Of a stretch of DNA of 64,000 nucleotides, positions 50,663 through 59,626 are shown in pieces. Every line of letters starts with the position of its first letter. Within the stretch, counting starts at the first letter, position 1. The stretch covers positions 62,001 to 126,000 of the forward strand of contig NZ_FXTD01000012.1 of the NCBI RefSeq assembly GCF_900182635.1, given 5' to 3'. This DNA comes from Halorubrum cibi (lineage in GTDB: Archaea > Halobacteriota > Halobacteria > Halobacteriales > Haloferacaceae). The notes beneath the pieces are model-generated. The model was not told where the DNA came from and made no database searches. It saw only the letters and a program-made list of their open reading frames with translations. Made by a program: the position numbers and the translations under genes.

Positions 50663-51019
50663 TCATCCGGTACGTTCGAGCTGTTTTCGCCGCCGTTCGA
50701 ATTCATCGTCGTCGATCTCGCCACGGGCGTACCGCTCGCGGAGAACCGACAACGACTGCTCATCGTTCCCACCGGATCCTCGGTTGAGGAGCGCATAGAC
50801 GAGGTAGAGCGGAACGGCGATGAGGAGTCCCATCCAGAGGAGTCCCCAGAGCCCCATCGCTCCGCCGAAGAGGCCCCAGCCGCTTCCGCCCATCATCCCG
50901 CCGCCATAGCTCCCGCCGCCGTGGGCGGCAGCCGTTCCAGTCGCCGCGACCAGCAGCGGGATGGCGAGGATCGCGAGGCGGCGAGCAGTGCGTCCGAGAT
51001 GAGTGGTAAGTTGCGTCAT
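50663..51019 (-). CDS. secreted/membrane SHOCT-domain protein (118 aa)
   Basis: Starts at MTQLTTHLGRTARR. A signal helix (LAILAIPLLVAATGTAAAHG) is followed by Gly/Met-rich GGSYGGGMMGGSGWGLFGGA, a second helix (LLWMGLLIAVPLYLVYALL) and the SHOCT tail (LSVLRERYARGEIDDDEFER). The mature N-terminus HGGG could bind copper. Second of three SHOCT proteins in the island. Confidence 0.83.
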   Translation of the reverse strand: MTQLTTHLGRTARRLAILAIPLLVAATGTAAAHGGGSYGGGMMGGSGWGLFGGAMGLWGLLWMGLLIAVPLYLVYALLNRGSGGNDEQSLSVLRERYARGEIDDDEFERRRKQLERTG

Positions 51020-51077
51020 TATCCTGAGTTGGTGAACCGTGGTTGTCGTTTGAAGCAATCGAAACGGTCAGAGGCCG

Positions 51078-51374
51078 TCAGCAGTGGCCCTGCCCGTACA
51101 TCCCGCCGTTGTAGTCGTTGTCAGCCATGTCTTGGCCCATCTCGTCGACGGTCACACCCATGTGCGTCTCCATCCACTCGACGCTACCAGGGCCCATGTG
51201 CTCGGTCATCTGTGCCTCCATCCAAGCAGCCCAGTCATCAGCGGTAGCGTTGTCCGTGGGCGCGTCGTCAGCTGTCGTGTCGGTACCGTGTGCGCTGACC
51301 ACGGGGGAGGCGAACACGAGTCCGACGAGCGCGAGCGCCACGATCAGCCACCGACCGAGTTTGAAGTTGGTCAT
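51078..51374 (-). CDS. secreted Met/His-rich protein (98 aa), copper-binding candidate
   Basis: A signal peptide (LIVALALVGLVFASPVVSA) is followed by an acidic mature domain starting HGTDTTAD. It contains many Met and His (MEAQMTEHMGPGSVEWMETH, GGMYGQGHC). Met-x-x-Met and His-x-x-Met spacing is usual for periplasmic Cu carriers. No known family. It lies between a SHOCT gene and the multicopper oxidase, on the same strand. Confidence 0.72.
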   Translation of the reverse strand: MTNFKLGRWLIVALALVGLVFASPVVSAHGTDTTADDAPTDNATADDWAAWMEAQMTEHMGPGSVEWMETHMGVTVDEMGQDMADNDYNGGMYGQGHC

Positions 51375-51603
51375 TGTCTTTCTCCTCGGTTACTCGTAGG
51401 ACCGCTCAAGGGTTATGACAATGGACGTGAACTCACGCAGGAGAACGTTCGAGAACGTGTATACAGCGTTTTAATCGTGTTTCAGGAACAAGAGCGTTCA
51501 TCCGGCTCGAATTCGCAAGGATGGCACTCAACGCTTCGTCCGGGACAGGACCAAGACCATTCGCACGACAGATTGATCAACCAGAAATCGAGTCTCAACC
51601 CAC

Positions 51604-53019
51604 TCATTCGACGTATTCCACAACACGCGCCATCCCCGCATCGAGGTGGTACAGATTGTGACAGTGGAACAACCACCGATCGGGGTTATCCGCGTGGAAG
51701 TCCAGCGTCACCTGTCCTCGATGTCCCGGGACGATAACCGTATCTTTGATCGCGTTGCCGACCTGGAAGAAGTGGCCGTGAAGGTGCATCGGATGGACGA
51801 CCGGGCTCTGATTGGTCATCCGAATTCGGACGTGTTCCCCAGGCCGAATCTGAAGCGGGTCGGCATCCGGATAGGCTTGTCCGTCTATCGTCCACGTGTA
51901 GGACTGGTTTCTACCGCGTGAGAGCGTCAGGTCGAACGTCCGGTCTGGATCTCCACTCACACCTTCGAGCGAGGAGCGTGCTCGCAGGTCACCGTATTGC
52001 AATCTGTTACTCGAAGATGATGGAGGCTGTGGAGTGATCGAACCGTCTGTGGATTCGTACTCGACGACGGCTCTGGCCGGTGGTTCGTTCCCGTCGAGCG
52101 CGTTCGCCTGAACGAACCATCGCCCCGGATTCGTCGCTTCCACGACGACATCGTACCGTTCACCAGCACCAAAGACGAACGAGTCGGCCCCGACTGGTTC
52201 GACGGGCTGGCCATCGGCGTGGGTCACCGACATTTCGTGTCCAGCGATTCGCACACCAAAGACTGTCGCGCTGGAGGCATTCACGAACCGAAAGCGAACC
52301 CGATCGCCCTCCGTTACGTCGAACGTCGGGGGGTTCTCGGGCAGTTTACCGTTGATCAAAAGCCCTTCGTATGGTGGTCGAACGTCTCCCATCATTCCAC
52401 CCATTCCACCGCCACCCATCCCACCGTCCGACGGAAGACGGGGTTCTCTAGAGAGGTAATCGTCAAGCACGACGACATACTCGCGGTCGTACTCAACGTG
52501 TGGGTCTCGTTCTTCAACGATCAGGGGGCCGAGTAAGCCACGATCGAGTTGGAGTCCGACGTGGCTGTGGTAAAAATACGTTCCAGCGGGTTCGGCACGG
52601 AACTTGTATGTGAATGTATCACCGGAGGCAACCGGCTCTTGCGTCACGTTCGGGACACCGTCGACCGGATTCGCAACAGGAATCCCGTGCCAGTGAATCG
52701 TCGTCTCCTCCTGCAGGTCATTAGCCAGTTCTACGCTGAGCACGTCACCTTCCTGCACGCGCAACTCTGGGCCCGGATACTGTCCATCGTATAGCCACGT
52801 AGTCGTCGACGTATCCGAAGCTGGTCGAATGGTCCCAGATGTCGCAGTGAGGCTGACCGATGTATCTGGGTCAGCCGTGACAGTCGGACGGGGAGTCACC
52901 GCACGACCGCCACCATCGTCGGTGCCCGGTAGCGGACTGGCACACCCCGCAAGCGCTCCGAGAGTCGAGATCCCCGATAACTGGAGGATTTTACGGCGAG
53001 AAAGTCCCGAGGAGGTCAT
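51604..53019 (-). CDS. three-domain multicopper oxidase (copper oxidase/laccase type), Tat lipoprotein
   Basis: 471 residues. SRRKILQLSGISTLGALAGC is a Tat signal with lipobox. Copper ligands are complete: HWHGIP and YFYHSHVG in the first domain, HPMHLHGHFF and the final FHCHNLYHLDAGM. A Met/Gly loop (MGGGGMGGMMGD) lies near residue 200, as in CueO/CopA where it captures Cu(I). It oxidises Cu(I) or phenolic substrates outside the membrane. Part of the minus-strand copper series. Confidence 0.95.
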   Translation of the reverse strand: MTSSGLSRRKILQLSGISTLGALAGCASPLPGTDDGGGRAVTPRPTVTADPDTSVSLTATSGTIRPASDTSTTTWLYDGQYPGPELRVQEGDVLSVELANDLQEETTIHWHGIPVANPVDGVPNVTQEPVASGDTFTYKFRAEPAGTYFYHSHVGLQLDRGLLGPLIVEERDPHVEYDREYVVVLDDYLSREPRLPSDGGMGGGGMGGMMGDVRPPYEGLLINGKLPENPPTFDVTEGDRVRFRFVNASSATVFGVRIAGHEMSVTHADGQPVEPVGADSFVFGAGERYDVVVEATNPGRWFVQANALDGNEPPARAVVEYESTDGSITPQPPSSSSNRLQYGDLRARSSLEGVSGDPDRTFDLTLSRGRNQSYTWTIDGQAYPDADPLQIRPGEHVRIRMTNQSPVVHPMHLHGHFFQVGNAIKDTVIVPGHRGQVTLDFHADNPDRWLFHCHNLYHLDAGMARVVEYVE

Positions 53020-53142
53020 TGCCTTTGTTTTCGCGGTCAGCGAGTAAAGGCCTCGCGATGAGAGACATTCATACGAACATCCTCGTTCCGAGTTTAGTCG
53101 CGGCGATACGGTGAACAGTCACGGATTCCCGAGAATCCCCCG

Positions 53143-53736
53143 CTAGTTCGCCTGTTTCTGTTGTAAGTCGTCGCTCGGATAGATGCGATACGTTCGCCCT
53201 TGTCGCTCGCGGTACAGTAAGCCGCGCTTCTCGAGGGCACTCACCGTCTGACTGACCTTGCTTTTCGAGAAGTTCGAGCGATCCCGGAGTTCGATCTGTG
53301 TGATACCGGGCGACGAGAGGACCGGTTCGAGAATTCGGCGTTCATCATCCGGCAAGAGGTCCAATACGCGCGCCTGTGGCTGGGACTCCGGATTGATCTT
53401 TCCCTCTGATTGAACGGGCCCATCCTGCGATTCGATACTCTCCGAATCGGTTTGATTCGCCATGCCAGTCTGTGATCGATCGGTTCCCTCTGTGCTAGTG
53501 AACTCGTCTCGAACCACGAGATAGCCCCCACCAACGACAGCCGAGACAAGAAGCGTTCCGAGAACGTACAAGAGTGGGTTCGTTCCGTGAACCGCGCCCA
53601 TCGACGTACCCATCATCGAGCCCATCTGCTCGAAGGCCTGCTGTTGCTGGTACGCTTGCCAGGTGAGCACACCACCGACGATGAGGACGGCAGCGACCAA
53701 CGCACCGGCTACGGTATCGGCTCGCCGTCGATTCAT
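53143..53736 (-). CDS. membrane-anchored winged-helix regulator
   Basis: 197 residues from MNRRRADTVAGAL. Two N-terminal hydrophobic helices (TVAGALVAAVLIVGGVLTWQ, LYVLGTLLVSAVVGGGYLVV) flank an outside loop with MGSMMGTSMGAVH, a Met-rich possible Cu(I) site. A linker leads to a C-terminal MarR-like winged helix (ERRILEPVLSSPGITQIELR, SNFSKSKVSQTVSALEKRGL). A transmembrane one-component sensor of copper is a fair reading. Located between the oxidase and the permease genes. Confidence 0.83.
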   Translation of the reverse strand: MNRRRADTVAGALVAAVLIVGGVLTWQAYQQQQAFEQMGSMMGTSMGAVHGTNPLLYVLGTLLVSAVVGGGYLVVRDEFTSTEGTDRSQTGMANQTDSESIESQDGPVQSEGKINPESQPQARVLDLLPDDERRILEPVLSSPGITQIELRDRSNFSKSKVSQTVSALEKRGLLYRERQGRTYRIYPSDDLQQKQAN

Positions 53737-53867
53737 CTTCTCCACCTCGATCCTCCGAGACACTTGCTCATATGTGTGAGTTCGTGAGACATTGCTGTAC
53801 CAGTTTTGATTGGCCAACGCAATCACGGGGCTGGCAGCCCCGCAAATTCGATATCCCCAATCGATGT

Positions 53868-55262
53868 TCAATGGTGGTCATGATCCTGAGACGTTCCCGC
53901 CTCTGGGTGTTGATGGACGAATTCATCTGGGTCCTTTTCGAATGTCTCCTTACAGGTCTGCGAGCAGAAGTAGTACGTCTCGCCGTCGTGCGTCGCCGAT
54001 GGCTCGCTATCGTCAGTCCGCATCCCACAGACAGGGTCGCGGTACTGGCCGGGCGCACCGAGACCGCGACGATAAACATACAGCAGGAACCCGGAGAGCG
54101 CGAACGCGATGAGGTTGAGATAGAACGTGTAGTTGAGTTTGAAGTACGTCTGCTCGGTCGCCGTCTCGCCGCCCGCCAGATCCGGAACGATTCCCAGCGC
54201 GTCGAACAGCAGCTCCATGAGGAAGCCGGTGAACGCCATCGTCACGAAAAAGACGCCGAGGATGTACAGCATGATCTTCCAGCCGTAGTACTTCCGGTAG
54301 ACGTTCAGCACGGGGATCGTGATGAGGTCGGCGTAGACGAACGCGATGATCCCGGCGAAGCTGACGCCACCGCCCCACAGCGCGACGGCGAACGGGACGT
54401 TACCCATACTGCCAACGAAACTGAGGACGGCTATGGTGACACCCATAATTGCGTTCTCGGCGGTCACGAGCAGGCCGTCGCCCTGAATGAACAGCGTGTT
54501 CCACACCCACTGCGGGACGAAGACGATGACGAACCCAGAAATAAGGAAGCCAGCGACGATGTCCTTCCAGATCATCGACCACTCCTTGCGGTACTGATTC
54601 CCGACTTTGTACCAGCCACCCCACGACAACAACTCGTCACGCCACCCGCCGCGACTCGACGTCTCCTGGCGGTAGGTCTCCATACAGCCCTCCGAGCAGA
54701 ATTTGAGCGTCTCACCGCCGTCAGTCGTGAGCGTGTACTCGTCTTTGCCTTCCATCCCGCAGGTCGGGTCTTCGGTGACGCCCGCCTCACGGTCGCGCTC
54801 GTTGAGCGTTTCTCGAACTTCGGCAAAGAGATTCTCGGGAAGCGTGAGGTGGACGATCACCGCCATCACGGCGATGAGGATGAGGCCACCCAGCAGTTCC
54901 GCTAGGAGGAACTCCCAGCCGAGCAGAATCAGAATCATCAGCCCGAGTTCTACGATCAGATTCGTCGACGCGAACATGAACGCGAGAAAGTTGACCGCGT
55001 GCGCCCCCTTCTTGAACAAACCTTTCCCGATGGCTACGGCACCGAAGCTGCACCCACTGCTCGCCGCCCCGAACGCAGTCGCCTTGGTGAGCCCGCTCAG
55101 ATCACCGTCGCCCAGCACCTGTGCCATTCGCTCCTTGGAGACGTAGACCTGGACGAGACTCGTGATCGTGAGTCCCATAATGATCGCCCACGCCGCCGTC
55201 CAGAGGAACCCAACACCGATTCGGAGGGCTTCGAAGATGCCCTCGACCATCGTCACCTGCAT
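53868..55262 (-). CDS. DUF318/ArsP-like permease with two YHS/TRASH metal-binding domains
   Basis: 464 residues (an ATG at residue 5 is an alternative). About eight membrane helices in two halves, with AASSGCSFGAVAIGKGLFKK in the first half. That string, with its Cys in the membrane, is typical of permease family DUF318. A cytosolic YHS domain interrupts the halves (DPTCGMEGKDEYT, LKFCSEGCMETY). A second YHS ends the protein (DPVCGMRTDDSE, YYFCSQTCKETFE) followed by a His-rich tail. It likely moves copper or another thiophilic ion, with the YHS units acting as cytosolic donors or acceptors. Confidence 0.9.
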   Translation of the reverse strand: MQVTMVEGIFEALRIGVGFLWTAAWAIIMGLTITSLVQVYVSKERMAQVLGDGDLSGLTKATAFGAASSGCSFGAVAIGKGLFKKGAHAVNFLAFMFASTNLIVELGLMILILLGWEFLLAELLGGLILIAVMAVIVHLTLPENLFAEVRETLNERDREAGVTEDPTCGMEGKDEYTLTTDGGETLKFCSEGCMETYRQETSSRGGWRDELLSWGGWYKVGNQYRKEWSMIWKDIVAGFLISGFVIVFVPQWVWNTLFIQGDGLLVTAENAIMGVTIAVLSFVGSMGNVPFAVALWGGGVSFAGIIAFVYADLITIPVLNVYRKYYGWKIMLYILGVFFVTMAFTGFLMELLFDALGIVPDLAGGETATEQTYFKLNYTFYLNLIAFALSGFLLYVYRRGLGAPGQYRDPVCGMRTDDSEPSATHDGETYYFCSQTCKETFEKDPDEFVHQHPEAGTSQDHDHH

Positions 55263-55443
55263 AGATGTATCGTCGTACGGATCATCTTTTGCAGTTTTCC
55301 TTCAGATAGTTCAGGTTAGAGCCGTTGAGAGTGTGAATTCAAAAGATTAGCGGTGGGTGGAACACGCAGGTCGAAGGCACAACCGCATTGAATAGTTAGG
55401 ACGTAGTATTACTTGAGACCCAAACTCACGGAGGGATCACAAT

Positions 55444-55815
55444 ATGCCGACAAATTCAGACGACACGCGACTTGTTACGCTCCTCCTCGTTATCATCGGC
55501 GCCGTATTCATCGTCCCACTGTTCTTCATGGGCTTCGGGATGATGGGATTCGGCCCAATGATAGGCGGGATGTGGGGCGGTCACATGTGGGGTGACGGGA
55601 CGATGCCTGGCTGGATGTTCATCGTCGGCATCGTGATGCAGCTACTGTTCCTCGCTGCCCTCCTCGGCGGTGGCTACCTCATCTACCGTGCGATTACGGG
55701 AAGTGAGAGTAGCTCAGACCAAGCCCTCGAGGAGCTCCGGCTCGCCTACGCCCGCGGAGAGCTGACCGACGAGGAATACGAACAGCGACGCGAAGCACTC
55801 GAACGAGATACCTGA
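55444..55815 (+). CDS. SHOCT-domain membrane protein (123 aa)
   Basis: Third SHOCT copy. Helix one (LVTLLLVIIGAVFIVPLFFM), a Met/Gly/His-rich outside loop (GFGMMGFGPMIGGMWGGHMW), helix two (MFIVGIVMQLLFLAALLGGG) and the SHOCT end (LEELRLAYARGELTDEEYEQ). Close in plan to the 49.8-kb protein. Opens a short plus-strand unit divergent from the permease. GGAGGGATC shortly before the ATG is a plausible RBS. Confidence 0.87.
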   Translation: MPTNSDDTRLVTLLLVIIGAVFIVPLFFMGFGMMGFGPMIGGMWGGHMWGDGTMPGWMFIVGIVMQLLFLAALLGGGYLIYRAITGSESSSDQALEELRLAYARGELTDEEYEQRREALERDT

Positions 55816-55838
55816 TTTCCACCCGGGAAACTTGAACG

Positions 55839-56480
55839 ATGACCGGATTCTCCGACCGCCGTCAAGAGTCAACGCATCTGCAGCTTCCACCGTGGCTCGA
55901 CCGATACACGACGCTGGGACTGTACGGACTACTCGTCGGGACAGTCCTCTGTCTGGTCGCGTTCCTCACGAATCCTGTTCCCGACCCCTCGTTCCCGTGG
56001 GCGACGCTGCCCGAGTCTCTACGATTACCGATTACACAGCCCCGCATCGAGCACTGGCCAGTGACCTACACTATCGGCATCTGGCTGTGGGTTTTCTGCT
56101 TCCCCGCACTCTTCCTCGCCGGATACCGGCGATACGGTGACAGGAGCCGTGGGGCAGCAGTATGGCTCGTCGGGTTGCCGACCCTGGCGATGCTGGGCTG
56201 GACCACGTACTGCCGGTTCTTCTGGCCGAAACTCCATCCTCCGACTTGGAACGCCCCAGCCTACACGTTCGTTTGCTGGCTGTACTGTTCGACCTACGAC
56301 GTGCTCTGGAGCAACACGGCATACACAATTGCGCTATTCGGCATCGTCGCGACGCTCCTCGTCGTGCGACACCAGGATACAGACCGATATGCCCTTCTCG
56401 GGTTCGGGTTCCTCGCACTTCCGCTCGGATTACCGGCCCTGCACGAAGGGTATCGACGGGTGACGCGAACCAAGAGCTGA
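55839..56480 (+). CDS. polytopic membrane protein (213 aa), unknown
   Basis: Five or six hydrophobic segments (LGLYGLLVGTVLCLVAFLTN, IGIWLWVFCFPALFLAGYRR, WLVGLPTLAMLGWTTYCRFF, TAYTIALFGIVATLLVV, LLGFGFLALPLGL). Some aromatic and Cys residues lie in membrane helices (TYCRFFWPK, FVCWLYCSTYD). It starts 23 bp after the SHOCT gene. Family not recognised; a membrane partner of the SHOCT protein is possible. Confidence 0.72.
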   Translation: MTGFSDRRQESTHLQLPPWLDRYTTLGLYGLLVGTVLCLVAFLTNPVPDPSFPWATLPESLRLPITQPRIEHWPVTYTIGIWLWVFCFPALFLAGYRRYGDRSRGAAVWLVGLPTLAMLGWTTYCRFFWPKLHPPTWNAPAYTFVCWLYCSTYDVLWSNTAYTIALFGIVATLLVVRHQDTDRYALLGFGFLALPLGLPALHEGYRRVTRTKS

Positions 56481-56606
56481 GGAACTGTGACGGGTGGCTT
56501 TGCAGCTCTGCGGGGGACATCTGTGGGTGATAATGCGGACTGGTGATTGGCATCACTCAGTACAGCCCGAGGAAACGTTATCCGTGGGAGCCTCCTCAAC
56601 ACAAGT

Positions 56607-56828
56607 ATGTCGACGACCGTCTCAACACCCGAAACAGACGAGACGTGTGCGTACTGTGAATCCCGAATCTTCGACCACGACCCCATCTGCGTCCGCGACT
56701 GCGATGATGACTGTGGCTCGCCCAAGTACTTCTGTAACTACGCCTGTCTCTCCGCATATATCGACGAAAACAACCTTACTACCGGCAATGCGTGTGAGTG
56801 GACTCCCGACGACACCAGCTGTTGCTGA
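56607..56828 (+). CDS. small Cys-rich TRASH-like protein (73 aa)
   Basis: From MSTTVSTPETDETCAYCESR. Eleven Cys in 73 residues: CAYC, C-x3-C-x3-C (ICVRDCDDDCG), FCNYACL, and a final C-E and CC pair. The FCNYACLSAYI string resembles TRASH/YHS zinc-ribbon treble clefs that bind copper or zinc. A longer upstream reading is rejected because it lacks family-like sequence. It lies next to the SPC ATPase on the opposite strand; a metal-binding chaperone is likely. Confidence 0.8.
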   Translation: MSTTVSTPETDETCAYCESRIFDHDPICVRDCDDDCGSPKYFCNYACLSAYIDENNLTTGNACEWTPDDTSCC

Positions 56829-56856
56829 TCGGTCCGTTCGAAGCCTTCAGAGACCA

Positions 56857-59097
56857 TTATTCACGGAATCCGAGTAACCGAAGCCCGTTCAGTGAAACGA
56901 GGACGGTGGACCCCTCGTGGCCGACCACGGCCAGCGGCAGGGGGATGCCTCGCAACAGAATCGTCCCAACCATCAGGGCGATCGCACCGAAGGCGATTGT
57001 GAGATTGACCGTCAACGTCCGGCGCGTCCTGCGACCGAGTCCGAGCACGTAGGGGATCTTCCCGATGTCGTCGCCCATCAAGACGACGTCAGCCGTTTCG
57101 AGGGCAACGTCGGTCCCGGCGCCACCCATCGCGATCCCGAGCGTCGCCGTCGCCAAAGCGGGTGCGTCGTTCACCCCGTCACCCACCATCGCCACGTTCT
57201 CGTATCGCTCAACCAGGTCTTCGATAGTTGCCACCTTCTCTTCCGGCAGCAGTTCCGCCTGTACCTCGTCGATACCGACTTCGTCGGCGATCTGCTGGGC
57301 GACACGTTCGTTGTCGCCGGTCAGCATAACGATGTGCTCCACACCGAGAGACCGGAGATCCTCGATCATCTCTGCAGCCCCCGGCCGGACCGTGTCGGTG
57401 AACGCAAGCCATCCCAGTACCGTGGCGTTGCCAGCGTGCTCGCGGGCGACAAGGACACTGGTCTTCCCCTCCGCCTCCAGGGTCCGAAGCCTGTCGAGAC
57501 CGGGATCGAGTCCCTCGATCGCAGCGTCTTCGAGAACCGTCTCGACGTAACTCCGATTCCCGATGTGGATGGTTCCGTCGTCGACGTCGGCGCGCACGCC
57601 TTTCCCGGCCTCCGACTGAAACCGTCGCGCGTCGGGGACGTCGAGGGCGCGGGCTTCGGCTTCCGAGACGGTCGCACGAGCCAAGTGATGCTCCGAACGG
57701 GCCTGGACGGAGGCTGCGAGCGAGAGCAGTTCGTCGGACGTCAGTGACTCATCCGCGAGGCCATCCCGGACGAACACGTCCGTCAGCTGTGTCTCGCCCC
57801 GCGTGAGGGTGCCCGTTTTGTCGAATGCGACCGCGTCGATGTTCGCCGCCGCCTCGACGTGTTCGCCGCCCTTGAACAGGACGCCCTGCCGGCCGCCGGA
57901 GGCGATCGCCGACAGCACCGCTGCCGGCGTGGAAATGATGACCGCACACGGCGACGCAGCGACCATCAGGGTCATCGCGCGGTAGAACGTGCTGGTGAAC
58001 TCGCTTCCAAGCGCGAGCGGGATGGCGATCGCCGCGATCGTGAGTCCGAACACGCCGAGGACGTACGGCTGCTCGAGACGGTCGATGAGCCGCTGTGTCG
58101 GCGCCTTCTCGCTCTGAGCACGCTCGACCATATGGATGAGACGGCTGATCGCCGACTCGTGGGCCTGCCGCGTGACCTCGATTTCGAGACTGCCGCTCTC
58201 GTTGATCGTCCCCCCGAACACCTCGTCACCGGGTTCCTTCGGCACGGGGACGGACTCACCGGTGAGCGACGCCTGATCGACCGTCCCCTCGCCGGACGTG
58301 ACGACGCCGTCGAGCGGGATTCTGTCGCCGGGACGAACGACGAACACGTCGCCCACGGCGACGTCGTCGATGGGAACGGTGACTTCCTCCCCGTCGCGTA
58401 GCACCTGCGCTTCGTCCGGTCGCATCTCGACGAGGGACTTGATCGCTCGGCGTGAGCGGCCGATGGCGTAGTGCTGGAGCGTATTTGAGAGCGAGAACAG
58501 GAAGAGGAGCATCGCGCCCTCGAACGGGGCGCCAATCGAGAGGGCACCGAGTGCCGCGACGATCATCAAGAGGTCGATGTCGACCGCACGGTGGCGCAGC
58601 GTCTCGACCGCGCCTTTGAGCCCGTACCAGCCACCGAAGACGTATGCGACGCCGTACCCGGCCCACATGAGAAGCTGAGGTCCTTCGAGCCACCCCGTCA
58701 CCAGGCCGACGGCCATCCCGAGGAGGGTCAAGCCGACGAACACGGCCTCCTGCCTGAGTTCCGAGCGGGTACTCACCTCATCCGTTGCTGTCTCAGATTC
58801 GTCCTGAATCGACACGTGGCGGTCGCGGACAGCGTCTCGAATCGTTTCTTCTGAGATGACGCTCCCCTCGTAGGTGATCCGGGCGTCCCCTGTTCGAAAC
58901 GAGACGTCGACATCGTGGACGCCGGAGAGACGCCTGAGATGTCGTTCAAGTGCCCGTGCTCCCGCGTCGCCCCGACCACCCCGTCGTTCAATGTGGATCG
59001 TACACGTCGAGAGAGATGGAGATTCAGTAACAGCCACGTTCTCGGTACCTATGAGTTGGTTTGATTTCACGTTTGAGGTGGGCCCACGAGCATTCAT
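56857..59097 (-). CDS. P1B-4-like ATPase with SPC motif (Co/Zn/Fe exporter-like)
   Basis: 746 residues. The N-terminal 110 residues look like an HMA fold lacking CxxC (TCTIHIERRGGRGDAGARAL). Six or so membrane helices, TGES (TGESVPVPKE), ion-site Ser382-Pro-Cys384 (AASPCAVIISTP), phospho-Asp at about 426 (DKTGTLTRGE) and [10 protein letters not shown] follow. SPC marks the P1B-4 group (CoaT/CzcP/PfeT) that exports Co, Zn or Fe(II). No His-rich tail. It is convergent with the Cys-rich gene and upstream of nothing obvious, so probably monocistronic. Confidence 0.92.
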   Translation of the reverse strand: MNARGPTSNVKSNQLIGTENVAVTESPSLSTCTIHIERRGGRGDAGARALERHLRRLSGVHDVDVSFRTGDARITYEGSVISEETIRDAVRDRHVSIQDESETATDEVSTRSELRQEAVFVGLTLLGMAVGLVTGWLEGPQLLMWAGYGVAYVFGGWYGLKGAVETLRHRAVDIDLLMIVAALGALSIGAPFEGAMLLFLFSLSNTLQHYAIGRSRRAIKSLVEMRPDEAQVLRDGEEVTVPIDDVAVGDVFVVRPGDRIPLDGVVTSGEGTVDQASLTGESVPVPKEPGDEVFGGTINESGSLEIEVTRQAHESAISRLIHMVERAQSEKAPTQRLIDRLEQPYVLGVFGLTIAAIAIPLALGSEFTSTFYRAMTLMVAASPCAVIISTPAAVLSAIASGGRQGVLFKGGEHVEAAANIDAVAFDKTGTLTRGETQLTDVFVRDGLADESLTSDELLSLAASVQARSEHHLARATVSEAEARALDVPDARRFQSEAGKGVRADVDDGTIHIGNRSYVETVLEDAAIEGLDPGLDRLRTLEAEGKTSVLVAREHAGNATVLGWLAFTDTVRPGAAEMIEDLRSLGVEHIVMLTGDNERVAQQIADEVGIDEVQAELLPEEKVATIEDLVERYENVAMVGDGVNDAPALATATLGIAMGGAGTDVALETADVVLMGDDIGKIPYVLGLGRRTRRTLTVNLTIAFGAIALMVGTILLRGIPLPLAVVGHEGSTVLVSLNGLRLLGFRE

Positions 59098-59130
59098 CCG
59101 ATCCTAATCCCGGCACACGAGTCGAGGCTT

Positions 59131-59559
59131 TCATCCAATGATGGTTACCGGGATCTGTGCTCGGCGAGTGACTGTCTCGGCAACACTTCCGAGGAACGTC
59201 CGGTCTAGACCTGACCGACCGTGGCTCCCCATAACGATCTGGTCGATGCCGTTGTCGGCAGCGTAGTCGAGAATCTCACGCGCTGGTTTCCCGACTTCAG
59301 TGACTGTAGCAAGCACAATATCGTGGTCCGCCGCGAGATCCGTCGCAGTCGTGTGAATCTCGGTCGCCCGCTCTTGGGCGGTATCGTACCAGTCCTCTGC
59401 GACTGGCAAGCCACCGGCCTCTACATCGATTACCGAATCGATCGGGTTGATGACGTAAATGGTGGTAATCGTGGCGTTCGGAAAGGTCTCGAGTGCGTAA
59501 ATGAGTGCACGCTCGGCAAGCGGGGAGCCGTCCAAGGCGACGAGAATGTTGTCAGGCAT
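59131..59559 (-). CDS. universal stress protein (UspA family)
   Basis: 142 residues. The USP fold is complete: ILVALDGSPLAERALIYALE at the start and the nucleotide-binding GSHGRSGLDRTFLGSVAETV (G-2x-G-9x-G-S/T) at the end. It probably binds ATP and dimerises. Single gene between the ATPase and the recombinase; the role is general stress tolerance by family analogy. Confidence 0.95.
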   Translation of the reverse strand: MPDNILVALDGSPLAERALIYALETFPNATITTIYVINPIDSVIDVEAGGLPVAEDWYDTAQERATEIHTTATDLAADHDIVLATVTEVGKPAREILDYAADNGIDQIVMGSHGRSGLDRTFLGSVAETVTRRAQIPVTIIG

Positions 59560-59592
59560 GCGATAGAGTTCGAGAGGTGTTGAGAAGAGTGT

Positions 59593-59612
59593 AGTGCCGA
59601 AAACTCGGCACT
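59593..59612. terminator. 8-bp perfect hairpin between recombinase and UspA genes
   Basis: AGTGCCGA-AAAC-TCGGCACT, a tight stem-loop with a 4-nt loop, lies 14 bp beyond the recombinase stop and 33 bp before the UspA ATG. It may end the recombinase transcript or act as a UspA operator. A long T-run is lacking. Confidence 0.5.
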
Positions 59613-59626
59613 GGGAGTACCGTTAA

